The notes under the pieces are model-generated. The model was not told where the DNA came from, did not search any database, and was given only the letters and a program-made list of their open reading frames with translations. A program made the position numbers and the translations under genes. Shown in pieces: positions 23,989 through 36,399 of a DNA stretch of 64,000 bases. The DNA is taken from the NCBI GenBank assembly GCA_032871835.1, contig CM065302.1, positions 6,075,094-6,139,093 of the forward strand. The letters run 5' to 3'. Positions within the stretch are counted from its first letter, which is position 1; every line of letters begins with the position of its first letter. This DNA comes from Dipteronia dyeriana (Eukaryota > Streptophyta > Magnoliopsida > Sapindales > Sapindaceae).

Positions 23989-26900
23989 TAAAATAATGGT
24001 AAATTCATTTTTATGATATGTAAAAGGAGAAAAATCACTTGTAGATTCAACAAATCCAAGATTTTCAAAGTAGTCAGAAAAACGGTTGAACCAAGCCCAT
24101 GGTGCTTGTTTTAAACCCTAGAGAGATTTATGAAATCGACAAACATGATTAGGGAATGAAGGGTCCTCAAACCCTTTCGGTTGTCGCATGTAGACTTCAT
24201 CATTTAGGAATCCATGAAGAAATGCATTTTGAACATCCAACTATCGAATTAACCATTTTTTATGGATTGCAAGAGATAGAACAACTCGTATAGTTGTATG
24301 TTTCACAACCGGACTAAAAAACTCTGTATAGTCAATTCCTTCTTATTGGTGAAACCCATTAGCTTAAAGTCGAGCTTTGTAGCGTTCAATAGATCCATCC
24401 AAAATTTTCTTTATTTTGAACACCCATTTATTGGATAATACATTCATATCTGGAGTGTGCTCAACCAATAACCAAGTACCACATTGTTGTAAGGCGTTGA
24501 ATTCTGAACGCATAGTTGTACGCCATTCGATTTGTTTTATAGCTTAACTGAAACATGAAGGTTCAACATGTTCAGGCATATGAGTTATTGTGAAAGCATA
24601 TTTTCTATTAGGAACATGAGTACCTACCTTTCCTCGTGTAACCATAGTATGGGTAGACGAGGATGTTGGAACTAGTATATCAGTTGCATGAAGATAATTT
24701 GGTGATTGGTCATTTTCTGTGGTGGTGGTCGGTTGTTGGTCTAAATCTAAAATAGATGGTTCGTCATTGGTAGAGGTCAATTGGTGATCTAAAACAGGGG
24801 GTTCACATATGGGTACATTTGAGTTGGGCACAAATATGGATGGGGTGGTGTGATGCGAGGCAGTGAGGAAAACGATGAGTTAATGAGAATTATCAATAGA
24901 GAGTCAATTGATATTTTAGACAATTGAGAAACATGTTGGTGATCCTTAAAAGGAAAAGAAAATTCATTAAAAATAATATGACGAGATAAATAAATTCGTC
25001 CATTATCAAGATCCAAACATCGATATCCTTAGTGATTTAGTGATTAACCCAAAAAAATACATTTTTTCGATCGAAATTGAAGTTTTTTTTTGTTATATGG
25101 ACGAAGATACGGAAAACAAGTACAACCAAAAACACGAAGAATTTCATAATTTGGAGCTTAAAGAAAAAGTTTTTCATATGGGGAAATATTGTCTAAAACC
25201 TTTTTAGGAAGACGATTAATTAAAAACACAACAGTATTAAAAGCATCAACCCAATACTGAGATGGCATGCTAGCATTAGCTAACAGAGTGGGATCAGTGT
25301 CTACAATGTGACAGTGCTTTCTTTCGGCAACACCGTTTTGCTCCAGAGTAAGGCGACAAGATAATCAGTGAGAAATACTATGTTTTTCTAAGAAAACTTG
25401 AAAAGATTTACCAATATATTAACTGCCTCCATCAGTTTGAAAAGATTTTATTTGACAAGAAAACGGATTTTCAACATGTGTTTTAAATTTTACAAAATAA
25501 TCAAAAGCTTCAAGTTTAAAATGCATTGGAAAAATCCATGAATATTTATAATAATCATCAACAAATAGAATAGAATATTTGAATCCTTTTATTGAATAAC
25601 ATGGAGATGTCCATATATCTGAATGAACTAATTCCAAAGGTGAGTGAGAAACATATTTTGATGCTTGAAATGGTAAACGACAACTTTTTCCCATAGGACA
25701 TGACTCACATACAAAATTACTAGTAAAAGTGCCTTTAAGAGGCAAATGATATTGAGAGACAATTTGCTATAAAATTGGTAAAGCAGAATGTCTTTAACCG
25801 ATGATGCCAAACTGGATGAGCAACTCGAACTTCAACAAAAGCAAAAAGGTTGAATTCTTTTATTTGAATTGTAATGACTAAGTTGCATAGGATAAATGCC
25901 ATGTTCACTCTTACCGTGGAAAATTGTCTTCCCCATTTTTATGTCCTTAACCAAAAAACCATTAGAGTAAAAAATAAAACAACAATGATTATCATGAGAG
26001 AATTGACTAGCAGACAATAAATTAGCAAAAAAATAGAAGGACAATGTAAAATATTATTCACATTGAAAGTAGAGGAATTATGAAGAAGCTGAGAAGAACC
26101 AATATGAGATATAGGCAAACTTGAACCATTAATATCGACCATAACTTGATCATTGCCATGATACTCAGTTAGCATAGATAAATCGGAAAGATCGGATGTG
26201 ATGTGATTGGAAGCACCACTATTTGTGTACCAAACTTAATCATCTTTATTCACATTTGTAGAAACAACCATAGATGCAAGCTTTTTGGTGGGTACATGAC
26301 CTTCATATGCATGATCCATTCAATGATAGCAATTAATTGCAGTGTGTCTGAAACGACCACAAATCTGACATTTTTGTCGGTTGTCAGATAGAGATGAACT
26401 AGATTGTGGAGAAGGATTTGGGGAACGAGCTAGTCGTTGATGATTTTGAGAGGAGCGTTGCTTATTAAATCTTCCTCAGACACACAATGAGTTTGTTTTA
26501 GATTTGGGAGCATAAAAGGCAGTATCAGTACTTTTAGATAAAACTGAATTTTGCTCATTAAGCCACATTTCTATACTTAATAAAATGCCAATAAAATCAT
26601 CCAAGGACATGGAAGTATCTCGAGCTTGTGCCGAATTTACGGTCACCTTATATGCAGGACCAACATTATTCATAATTATAGTAATAAGATCATCATCATC
26701 AACATGTTTTCCAACAAGAGCTAAATTATCAACAATATGAGTGATTTTATCGATAAAATCAGAAATGGGTAGATCACCTCTCTTAGTGTTGTGGAGTTGG
26801 TTTTTCAGTTACAAAATGCGTGTTTTAGATTGAGATGCATACCTCTTTTCAAGGGATTTTCAAGATACATGAGAAGTTGATAATAGAGCCACCGTTGAAA

Positions 26901-27159
26901 GAACAATCGGTGTTAATGATATGTTGATCTAACTTAATTTACGTTGATCTTTTTGTTGCCACTCTGTGTATGCTGGATCGATTTCAATTGTATCTTTTCC
27001 AGAGGAATCGACCTTGAATTTTGCAGGACAAAATTTTGTTCCATCAACAAAGCCAATTAGATTTTGGCTCTTAAGAACATGTAAGAATTGAGCCAGCCAA
27101 AGAACATAATTATTTCTATCAAGTTTAATCAAAACTGTATGAGCAAGGTTGGGTACCAC
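23989..27159 (-). pseudogene. copia element A gag, protease, integrase and RT start
   Basis: Minus-strand remnant with many stops and frameshifts. Gag begins at 27159 (VPNLAHTVLIKLDRNNYVLW), has a stop at 26929 and continues near 26673 (SLDDFIGILLSIEMWLNEQN). A zinc knuckle lies near 26360 (CQICGRFRHTAINCYH). Protease lies near 26215 as YTNSGASNHIT, with the catalytic Asp of the usual DSGA replaced by Asn. Integrase is at 25745-25419 (CESCPMGKSCRLPF, VHSDIWTSP, FVDDYYKYSWIF, SFQTDGGS). The linker (25016-24544) and the N-terminal RT portion run to 23989, where element B interrupts. It is non-functional. Confidence 0.87.
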
Positions 27160-27267
27160 GATACCAACTGATGCACTAGAAGATTGTATAATTCAAAGAA
27201 AAGCCAATAAAAGGCTAAAGTTGAAGAATGAATATGGACTAGTTGCAAATGAAGTTATTAGACTAAC

Positions 27268-27279
27268 GCTCTGATACCA
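27268..27279 (-). promoter_or_regulatory. primer-binding site of copia element A
   Basis: On the minus strand TGGTATCAGAGC, an exact match to the initiator tRNA-Met complement, lies directly after the 5' LTR whose edge is at 27280. Confidence 0.88.
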
Positions 27280-27453
27280 TGAAATAATACAAAATAATTG
27301 GCAATTTTCTAAGTTCAAAAGATGAATCGTAGAGTTTATGACTATTACTTTATATATTGTTTACAAGGTATAAGTTAAGGGATTTAAAACTAAAAACTAC
27401 ATTACAACTATCAAGCCTACAATCAGGAGCGAAGCCAGGATTTTGGCTTTGGA

Positions 27454-27485
27454 GGGGGGGGGGGGGGGGGGGGGGCCCCCCCCCC
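27454..27485. repeat. G22C10 homopolymer block
   Basis: 22 consecutive G followed directly by 10 C. It may form a hairpin or quadruplex and is error-prone in sequencing, so the exact lengths are unreliable. Confidence 0.85.
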
Positions 27486-27578
27486 ACAACTAATATTGAA
27501 AGTCAAATTGGGAAAAATATATTAATATACCAAAACGTAATAACGTTTACTAGTTTAGCCTTTAAGGTAATGATACAA

Positions 27579-27579
<1 letters not shown>

Positions 27580-27639
<60 letters not shown>
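27580..27639. repeat. (AAT)n microsatellite
   Basis: About 20 uninterrupted AAT units inside the MITE. Confidence 0.9.
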
Positions 27640-28914
27640 TATTGACAATAATTTTGAGAATTAAAATGAAAATTGACTCTATTTTGTATCTTAAAATTCA
27701 TCTATGATCAAATTTATTTAAATTTCTTTACGATTTTCGTTTCAATATATATAATTAAAGAATTTGGGAGAAAATGATTTTTCATTTTGTTGCATTGATG
27801 AAATATATCTTTTAATAGTTCCTAATTATTAAATATATAATTCATATAAAATATTTAAAACAAGATGGATATTGTATAATAAATTAGTAAAGAAAGTCTT
27901 AATTTGTTCTAGTAAATACCTAATAAAAAATACATACATATATGTATATGTATATATATACGGTTTTAGTACTATACGGTTCATATATAGTTACGGGGTA
28001 GTTACAAGAGGATATTATTTCCTTTTTATTTTATTTTCTTTTAAATTTTCAACTGATTTAAATCCAATGATTAAAAATTCACCCATCAATGTAGTAACTG
28101 AACTCATATATGGACTAGGTTAAGAAATAGTGTATGAAATTATAAGAAATGAAATTACTAAAAGAGGTTGATTTTGTCTGGGATAAAAATAAATGGAATA
28201 AATCTATATTATTAATAAAATGGGGGATCATATTGCAATTAAACATATAATTTTTTTTTATCAAACTTTTATTGGGAGGCCATTGCCCCTATGGCCCCTC
28301 ATGCATTTGCCTCTGCCTATAATCATGATAATATTACATATATAATCAAGAATCAATGAATCATGTGTTGATTATAAAAAGTAGTAATATGGGTACAAAT
28401 TATATGCATTTTATTGGTTTGAGAGTTGACTGATTATGAAAATAATTGATTTGGTATGATATGAGCATGTCTATTAAAAACACGAACGGATATGAATTTT
28501 TTTTAAAAAAAATTAACTCATTTGGAACATTATTGCCTTTGTCAACTTTTAAAATTACAATCATATATAAGAACAACCTAAATGCTTACTCAGCTGAAAT
28601 TCTCCAAAATCCGTAACCTCGCTTTTTTTTTTTTTTTTTTTTTTGCAAAACATAATTTTTCAATTTGAAATCCTAAACAAAATCTCTCAAAAATCACAGC
28701 CTTAAATGACACCCTTTACAAATTTATTCAATCGAAAGGAGTAAAAAAGGTGGACTCGACTCGAAACATTTACTGGCTATTATTTTTCTCTTCCCCAATC
28801 CCCACTTTTCAACGTTCCCTGAAAAAAGATAAAACAAAAAATTCCCATTAGACATGTTGTAACAGCTTTGACAATTGTTTTCAAAATAATAATAATAATT
28901 GCTTTGACAATTGT

Positions 28915-29120
28915 GAATTTTGATTTTTGATGACCCAGCAATATGTAATATAATACTCAAGATTTGTTGGTTACTCATAGGAAAGAGGCAAGAAAGTTGA
29001 TGGAAGAGTTGTGCTGGGGCAGAGATTATGAACGATTCTGATGGTAGTTCTTTAATTATACGAAATTTAATTAAGGAAAATAATGGATCACAATCATAAG
29101 TAGTTATAACTACTTTTGTA
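28915..29120 (+). repeat. upstream duplicate segment, copy 1
   Basis: Shares an ordered set of blocks with 30268-30480: TTGATGACCCA, AATACTCA, GGCAAGAAAGTTG, GGGGCAGAGATTA, TGAACGAT, CTGATGGTA and AACTACTTTTG. The alignment is gapped and copy 2 has extra sequence. Confidence 0.7.
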
Positions 29121-29799
29121 ATGACTTCATGAAGTTGAAGTTTTGTTAACGGATGACATGATCACAGTAGACATGTTTATTTGACACGATCATTATAGAT
29201 TAAGACAGGAAAATTTGTTCTTCATTGATATGGTTGAAGCCGAAAAGCTTTTTATGTATAGTGCCTTGCAACCTCCATTAATAAAAATATCTAAACAAAA
29301 CCCTTAGACAAACAAATGAAACTGAATCATTTTAATATATTATCTCATTTTATTTCATAATGAAAATAGTACTGTTGGTGCGGTTAAATCAGTATTGTTG
29401 TTCATAGATCAATCATTCATCATAATTGTCTCTTACTCATCCTTATTTAGCTGTTTATTGTTTATATTCACTCCTATTTTCTTTCATTTGTTAGGATTCT
29501 TGGCATTCCTGATGATACTATCTGATCTGCTAATTCATGTCATTTGATATTTTCATTTTAAAAAAAAATACAGCTTTGTTGATTTTTTTTTTATTCATTG
29601 TACCAATTTGTACCGAATATTCACTTTCTTATTTCATATTTATCAAGTAATTATAGTATACTTATTATTTTTTTACATTCATCTTCATTTACCAGCCATA
29701 GTATTTAAGAAAAATAAAATTGTAATTGTAATTCTATACCTCATATTATCATCCTTTCAATAGTCTTAATTTGATTTTATTATAAGGCATTCCACGTAA

Positions 29800-30190
29800 A
29801 AGCATCTTCAATAGTCTCCCTTAGAGACTCCCTTATTTAAGGGTGCACGTTATTGTAAGGGATCATTAAGGGAGTATGTATTCCAATAATACTCCCTTAA
29901 ATGATCCATTCAATAATTTTTTATTATTATATCGTTTTTAATAGATATTAGATAATGTTTGTCTTTAATAGATATTAGATAAATCAAATATACGAAGTTT
30001 TTTAAGGAAATAAAATAATATTAAATTAATGAAGTTCACTTTAAAGAGGATTGAAAACACTCTTTAAATAATGGAATGAATTGCTTTGAATACAATTAAA
30101 GAAGCTATTTAGGGAGTTGTTGGAGTTGGAAAAATACATATACCTTCCTAATTAATCAAAAAGATATTTTCAAAAAGACTGTTAAAAATA
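29800..30190. mobile_element. possible MITE with a strong internal hairpin
   Basis: Begins near AGCATCTTCAATAGTCTCCC, reminiscent of the GGGCATCTCCAACC ends of PIF/Harbinger-type elements. The opposite flank carries AGGGAGTTGTTGGAGTTGG in inverted sense. Inside, 29859-29907 forms a ~19-bp stem (GGATCATTAAGGGAGTAT and its complement with one bulge). No clear target duplication was found. Confidence 0.35.
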
Positions 30191-30267
30191 CTCTAATATT
30201 GCATATGCACGTAAGTACTCCAATTCACTATATAATATTCGTACGAGCTGCAAACCAGTAATAACAA

Positions 30268-30480
30268 TAATAGCTTTGATGACCCACCACTGTGTAACAC
30301 ACTAATACTCACACAGGGAAGGTGCCCAGAAAGTGAATCGAAGATTTTTTGGTTCCCGGAAAGTCACAGGAAATAGGCAAGAAAGTTGGTGGAGTTGTTG
30401 TAATGGGGCAGAGATTACATGAACGATGCTGATGGTAATTATTAATTATACAAAACTACTTTTGCAATTATATAGATTCT
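30268..30480 (+). repeat. upstream duplicate segment, copy 2
   Basis: Partner of 28915-29120, about 0.85 kb upstream of the TNL start. Its presence in two diverged copies suggests a past tandem duplication of the TNL 5' region. Confidence 0.7.
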
Positions 30481-31316
30481 ATACAGCAAAAAATCCTCTG
30501 ATGAAGTTATACACTTATACGATGTCATAGAGAGAGACCCAGAAGCAAAAGAGGGACAATAAATTGATTATTCATCAAACCGGTCCTTATATAATCTACT
30601 AACATTAGGATTAAAATAAGCTATTTTTAATTATATAAGGATCAATTTAATGAAAAATTAATTAATTAATAAAAAAATAACGTTTTCTAATTAAATTGTG
30701 ACCTAATTATAAAAACTTTTAAATTCAATTTCAATTATGGAGTCGATATATTGTATCCTAATTCAAAAGGTGTTTTTTTTTTTTTTGAAAGTTTACTCAA
30801 TTGGGATAAGAGGTTTGATTGGACATGATCGAGATGTAACTCTCACACATAGATAGGGGTCTCCCAATAATTTTGAGATTTTAAAAAAAAAATGCTATAA
30901 TAACTCAGAATTTAAGGGTGAGAATAAATTCAAATCCTTATTCGAATCCATAACCTATATATGAGTGACAAAACCACTAAACCAATTTCATATCCTCAAC
31001 ACTTATATATACAATATCATAAACTTAAGAGTTTCATGTTGAAGTTTCCGATAATCGATGCTAATTTTTTTTTCTCTCTTAATTTACAAGTTATTCTAAA
31101 TATTGTGGACCCATTATGTCAACCCTATTTTATAAATTGCACATACAATGTTTTGAAATAATATTACTTTTACTCGCTTTTTGTTTTTCTCAGCCGCATT
31201 TCCCGACTTTTGATCATCAGTTTTTCTTTACAACAACGAAAAACAAAAAGAAAGGATTCTCCTGTATCGTGGCCTGCAATTTTTGCTGCTCAAATCAAAT
31301 CTTGCAATTCTTCTCT

Positions 31317-34300
31317 ATGGGAAATTTACAAACAACTCCCTCTTCTTCCACCACCACGACCTTCCAGAAAAAATACGATGTCTTTCTCAATTTTAGAGGT
31401 GAAGACACCCGCAATTGTTTTACCTGTCATCTTTACAAAGCTTTGCACACAAAAATTGAAACCTTTATCGACGACGGACTCGAAAAAGGGGATGATATTT
31501 GGCCGACACTTAAAGGAGTAATTGAACAATCAAAAATTTCGGTGGTTATTCTCTCGAAAGACTATGCTTCTTCCAAATGGTGTTTACGTGAACTTGTACA
31601 GATTATGGAGCACAAGAATATGAATAACCAAATTGTCATACCTATTTTCTATCGCGTTGATCCATCCGATGTACGTAAGCAGACCGGAAGTTTCGAGGAT
31701 TCATTTGACAAGCATGGAAAAGAATCACAAGAAGAGGTGCAAAAATGGAGAGAAGCGTTGACTGAAGCATCCAATCTATCTGGATGGGATTCCTCAGTAA
31801 CCAAGTAAATCTAACTCTTACTTTGTGCTACTTTATCCTTTATTTATATATTTTTTTGGAGAGCCTTATTTAAATTATAAGTAAGCAAGAGTCCTCCTCT
31901 CGTCATCTCGTACTTTAACATTTTTCAAAAATTTTGTATGTATGTTTGTTTGAAACTAACATTTTCATGTTATTTCTTATTTCCTTTTCGAAACAGAGAT
32001 CAATTGTTTTTAAATATATATAATTTTGTCAATTAATATACTTGTGTAACCCGCCTTCTTTCTAACTACATACTACTTGTGATGAATTGATTATATATGA
32101 TCCGGTTGAAGTGAGTGAGTCTATGCTTTAGATTACCTCTACACAAATTTTATATGATCATATATTCAGCATTAACTAAATCTATTTGGAGTCCTTATAT
32201 TCCCAATTTCTAGTTAGTTTATAATTCTTCTGTTGTATCTGTCAAAAGAAAAAAAACAGGAAGAATATTTCGGTTGTGTAATTTCTGCTTATTACTGTTT
32301 GGTATTTAATTTCCATTGGCAGACCTGACACCACACTTGTTGACCAAATTGTCAAAGATATTCGGAAGAAATTGATGGGTGAATGTATATCGCATGATTT
32401 TGGAGCACTAATAGGACACAAACGAATTAAGCAAGTTATATCATTATTATGTCTTCATGATGTTAGGATAAATGTTCAAATTATAGGGATTTGGGGGATG
32501 GGTGGTATCGGTAAGACAACTATTGCTGATGCCATTTTTATTAAAAGTTCAAATCAATTTGAAGGTGTTTGTTTTAATCAAAATGTTCGGGAAAGATTAC
32601 AAAACTCTGGAGGATTAGTTTCTTTGCAAAAGGAAATTCTTTCTAAAATTTTAAAGGATGAAGATCTAAAATTAGACGGTCCTACTATTCCATCAATAAT
32701 CAAGGAAAGGCTCAATTGCACAAAGGTTTTGATTGTTTTTGACGATGTAGATGATTATTTACCATTGGAAAATTTAGCTAGGGGTGTTGATCGATTGGGC
32801 CTAGGAAGTAGAATCATAATAACTTCTAGAGATAAACATGTACTACAATTATGTAGAGTGAATGATCAAAACATATATGAGGTTGATGGATTTAACGATC
32901 ATGATGCTCTTCAACTCTTCTGCAATTATGCTTTTGACAAAAACTATCCCCCTGAAGATCATACGGTACTGTCAAACGAGTTATTAAATTATTCAAAAGG
33001 CAATCCGTTAGCTCTTAAAGTGTTAGGTTCATCATTATACCGAAAGAGTAAACAAGAGTGGGAAAGTGTGGTAAACACATTACGAACAACAAAGTTGAAA
33101 AGCGGAATTTTCGATGTGTTAAAAATTAGTTATGATGGATTGGAGGATAGTGAGAAGAACATATTCCTAGATATTGCATGTTTTCTGAAAGGGAAAGATC
33201 GAGACTATGTAGCAAAAATACTAGGTGACTGTTCCTACTCACTGTGTGTTCTTGATGACAAGTCACTAATAACAATTTCAAGCTATGGTAGGATACAAAT
33301 GCATGATTTGTTAGAAGAAATGGGTAGGGAAATTGTTGATAAAGAATCTCCAAACAAGCCAGGCAAACGCAGCAGGTTGTGGAGACAAGAGGAAGTTCAG
33401 AACACACTGAAGTATGATGAGGTTAGTTTCTAATCATTTTATTTTGCTTTAACAATTTTAGATCCCCCTTCAAATTTGATGGATATGCAGAATATACACT
33501 TGGTGCAATTTGTGTTACTAAACTCGCTATCCACTCACATTTACTCACTATCCATTCATTCAGACATTCACTGCACCTTTACTTCTTATGTGGTCTCTCT
33601 CTAACACGTGACTCACAAGTCTACACAACACTCTTATTTGCACATTTGAGGTCTCAAGCCTTTGTCTTTACTATACACCATCGTTCTTAATATCTGCCAA
33701 AAATATGGAACAAGCAAGCAGACCTCTTCTTATAGGCTTCTAAAAGTCGATTAAACATTCTTGAATAAATTATTTTGGTAAAACTTGTTGGTGTAGATTA
33801 AGAAGGGTTACTTTTAACATAATGAACATGGCCCCTTTTTAAGTAAATCTACAATATTTTATAATAACTTCTTTTTTTTCTAATTTTATGATATTACTTT
33901 TACTTTACTTTTGGCTGTTAGGGGACTAATGCAGTTCAAGGGATAGTCCTAGATTTGTCAAAAATAAAGGATATGCAGTTGAGCTTTCAAGCCTTCAAGA
34001 AAATGTACAATCTTAGATTCCTCCAATTCTATGATTCTTGGGATATTCAATTCTATAAAGTGCATTTTCCGAATGGCCTAAGTGATCTTTCTGGCAAGCT
34101 GAGGTCTCTCGTTTGGATTGGGTTTCCTCTGACAACACTGCCATCAAATTTTAATCCAGAAAACCTTGTTGAACTTAATTTGAGAGACAGCAATCTTGAA
34201 AGACTTTGGAAAGGCACAATGGTATATATGTTTTAACTTTTTAAGTATATGTTTTATTCTTAGTATATATTTATTTATTGTAGTGATTTTACTTTGTGTT

Positions 34301-36060
34301 TTTGTTTCACAGCATGCTTCAAATTTAAAGCTGCTTATTCTTCCTGGATGTAAACGTCTCACTATTATCCCAGACCTCTCAGATGCCCCATTGCTTGAGG
34401 TGATAGACCTCAGACACTGCAGAAGCTTGCTTGACTTTCCCAAGCTTGCTCAACATCTCAAAAACCTCACAAAGTTGGATCTGTGGGGTTGTGAAAGTCT
34501 TAGGAGCTTTCCAAGTGATATTCATTTTGAATCTCTTAAATCTCTTGAGCTCCTTTACTGTGATAACCTCACAAAGTTTCCAGAAATTTCCGGTTATTTA
34601 AGTGTTTTGGATTTGTGTGGGGCTGCAATAGATGAAGTTCCACCATCGATTGGAAGTCTAATCTTTCTTTCCAATTTGAATCTATCACAATGCACTAGGC
34701 TCAAGTATATTTCGACCAACATTTGCAAACTGAAATCTCTCGAGGAGCTAAATCTTGAGAATTGCTCCGAACTCGAGGTTTTTCCAGAAATCTTGGAAAC
34801 AATGGAATGTTTGCAAGTTCTTGAATTAAGTGGAACAGCAATTAAGGAGTTGCCCCATAGTATTGAACATCTGAATGGGCTTAAGAAGTTGTATTTGAGG
34901 AGATGCAAAAATCTTGAGCAGCTTCCGAGTAGCATCTGTAATTTGACATCACTACGAATCCTCAAACTTTCAGATTGCCCAAAATTGGAAATATTTTCGG
35001 ATGAGTTGGAAATATTGTTCAGCTTTGGATGTAGAGGTTTGAGATTTACTCATTCATCTGGTTTTCCGTGCTCTTTAACAAATCTATGTTTAAGTGCCTG
35101 CAATCTAAAGGAAATCCCTGAAGATATCTGTCATTTATCCTCATTGGTAGTTTTAGACCTAAGTGGAAACAATTTTGAGAGTCTACCTACAAGTACGAAG
35201 CAACTTTCTAATTTGGAATATTTGGATGTAAACAATTGCAATATGCTTCAATCACTAACAGAGCTCCCATTAAGCATAAAAATTTTAAGTGCAAGTGACT
35301 GCAAGCAGCTCCGATCAATATTACTAGAGGCATCTGAATTAGTCGATACAATTTTCATATTTACTAACTGCCCAAACCTTGAAGAGACAGCAGTCGGAAA
35401 CATCTTTGCAGCTGTTGAGGTAATTACTCTGTTAATCGTTGAATCCATCCCTTTTTCTCTCTCACTCTCACTCTCATTAAAATAATCATGATTTTCATGT
35501 TACAGGGATATGAAGGTGAACTTGGCTTGTTTACCTTTTGTTGCCTGGGAAGTGAAGTTCCTGGGTGGTTCAGCTATAAATCTAATGAATCTTCGATCAA
35601 ATTTCGAATGGCATGTCATGATTGTTTCAATGGTCTCCAGGGATTTATTGTATGCGCTGTTATTGAATTTGAGGAATATCGTTTCGATGCTAATGATGGA
35701 AAAGGATTGTTTGTCGGGTGTAGATGGACAATTTGTGATGGGGTTGGATTTTACCAAGTCACTGAGTTCAGTAGTTATATCCTGGTTGCTGCTTCTAGAT
35801 TTGGAACATTAATTGACTCAGATATTCTGGCATTGTGGTATTGCAAAGCTTTAGTTCATCAGGTACTTAATAGTTTGATCACAAATGAACTCAATTTTTC
35901 ATTTGAGTTCTTGCTTGCAGAGGGGACTCCTAATTGCAGGGTGAAATCTTGTGGTGTACGGCCAATAACCAAGATACCCAATGAGGATGACAAAGTGAAA
36001 CATGCAGAGTCAATCAAGACATTTGGTGTCACCATAAAAGATATTGGGGAAACAAGTTGA
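31317..36060 (+). CDS. TIR-NBS-LRR (TNL) immune receptor, five exons
   Basis: Intracellular immune receptor. Exons 31317-31804, 32323-33421, 33922-34221, 34313-35419 and 35506-36060, all GT-AG, give 1182 aa without interruption; exon phases match the usual TNL layout. The TIR domain (residues 18-160, YDVFLNFRGEDTR) keeps the catalytic glutamate E92 in SSKWCLREL, so NADase activity is plausible. NB-ARC (about 180-520) has P-loop GMGGIGKTT (221-229), kinase-2 VLIVFDDVDD, RNBS-B GSRIIITSRD, GLPL-type GNPLALKVLGSSL, RNBS-D FLDIACFLKG and MHD (489-491). Exons 3-4 encode LRRs (about 540-990). Exon 5 carries the post-LRR jelly-roll domain (C-JID), with hallmark EVPGWFSY. The N-terminus MGNLQT fits an N-myristoylation motif. 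The start is the first ATG giving a compact N-terminus; the open frame extends upstream to 31116 without homology. The recognised effector is unknown. Confidence 0.93.
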
Positions 36061-36251
36061 AGAAGCCGCTAAAGATATTGTGGAACCGCATTCTAAGAGA
36101 ATAAATCTTGATCTTTCTCTTTGAACGCATTTTGCATTCTAAAATTCGCCTATTGTTCTACCATTGATGGACAATTGTTCATTCACCATATATATCGTGG
36201 ACTTTCTCATCTTCCAGGTAACTCATTCTAGCAACATCACTTCAAGTATTT

Positions 36252-36392
36252 AATTATATCTTTGATCTGTAGATCACCTAACAATGTTTTAGTATCAACC
36301 ACTGATTTGTTGTCGAGAAAACTGCCTTTAACTTGAGCACAATTGATTTCAAACTCATATACTCCCATATTAGACAGATAGTATCTCAAACA
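36252..36392 (-). pseudogene. exonuclease-like gene fragment just downstream of the TNL
   Basis: A 40-50 codon minus-strand stretch reads YYLSNMGVYEFEINCAQVKG followed by FLDNKSVVDTK. It aligns with the N-terminus of the gene at 55335-56054 (KYLSKMGIYEVECQGTKVKA). The exonuclease core that should follow is absent, so this is a 5' relic. It lies 190 bp beyond the TNL stop on the opposite strand and shows that the exonuclease-like family extends to this side of the transposon cluster. Confidence 0.72.
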
Positions 36393-36399
36393 TCAAAAC

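Larger units (their letters stand above)
27424..28315. mobile_element. hAT-type MITE with 8-bp target duplication
   Basis: Flanked by CCTACAAT (27416-27423) and CCTATAAT (28316-28323), an 8-bp duplication with one mismatch. The ends are CAGGAGCGAAGCCA and, in reverse complement, CAGAGGCAAATGCA, a short imperfect inverted repeat beginning CAG as in many hAT elements. The uninterrupted copy of the site exists in the left LTR of element A. There is no transposase. It contains a G22-C10 tract (27454-27485) and an (AAT)n tract (27580-27639). Confidence 0.8.
13138..28482 (-). mobile_element. Ty1/copia element A, old, interrupted by element B
   Basis: The two ends share an LTR (13138-13453 and 27280-28482, the latter enlarged by a MITE). 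In element (minus) orientation the initiator-Met primer site lies at 27268-27279. Gag, zinc knuckle, protease, integrase and the start of RT follow down to about 23989, and the rest of RT and RNase H lies at 14365-13454. The two halves are separated by copia element B, which brought its own ATTAG duplication. Integrase before RT defines Ty1/copia. Gag (LIKLDRNNYVLWLAQFL) resembles Ale/Retrofit-type elements. Flanks (AAAAC at 13133-13137, CGAAC at 28483-28487) match at only 3 of 5 positions, so the outer boundaries are approximate. Confidence 0.85.
27280..28482 (-). repeat. 5' LTR of copia element A, split by a MITE
   Basis: Matches the left LTR in two blocks, 27280-27423 and 28316-28482, separated by an 892-bp MITE. 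It is considerably diverged from the left LTR, in keeping with an old insertion. The outer end is tentative. Confidence 0.78.
28483..31316. other. AT-rich intergenic and TNL upstream region
   Basis: No gene is recognised. It holds poly-T tracts (for example 28622-28643), a diverged duplicated segment (see the two repeat entries) and a small MITE-like block near 29800-30190. The last ~300 bp before the TNL ATG contain TATATA-type motifs (for example near 31003) that could be its promoter. Confidence 0.5.

Noticed and set aside
31116..31316. Upstream extension of the TNL first-exon frame to 31116
   Set aside because: The 67 extra codons have no TIR-like sequence and are hydrophobic/low-complexity; the ATG at 31317 gives a normal TNL N-terminus.
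34196..34312. N-terminal part of the open frame covering TNL exon 4
   Set aside because: It is the end of exon 3 in another frame plus the intron (34222-34312); splice sites and LRR continuity place the exon start at 34313.
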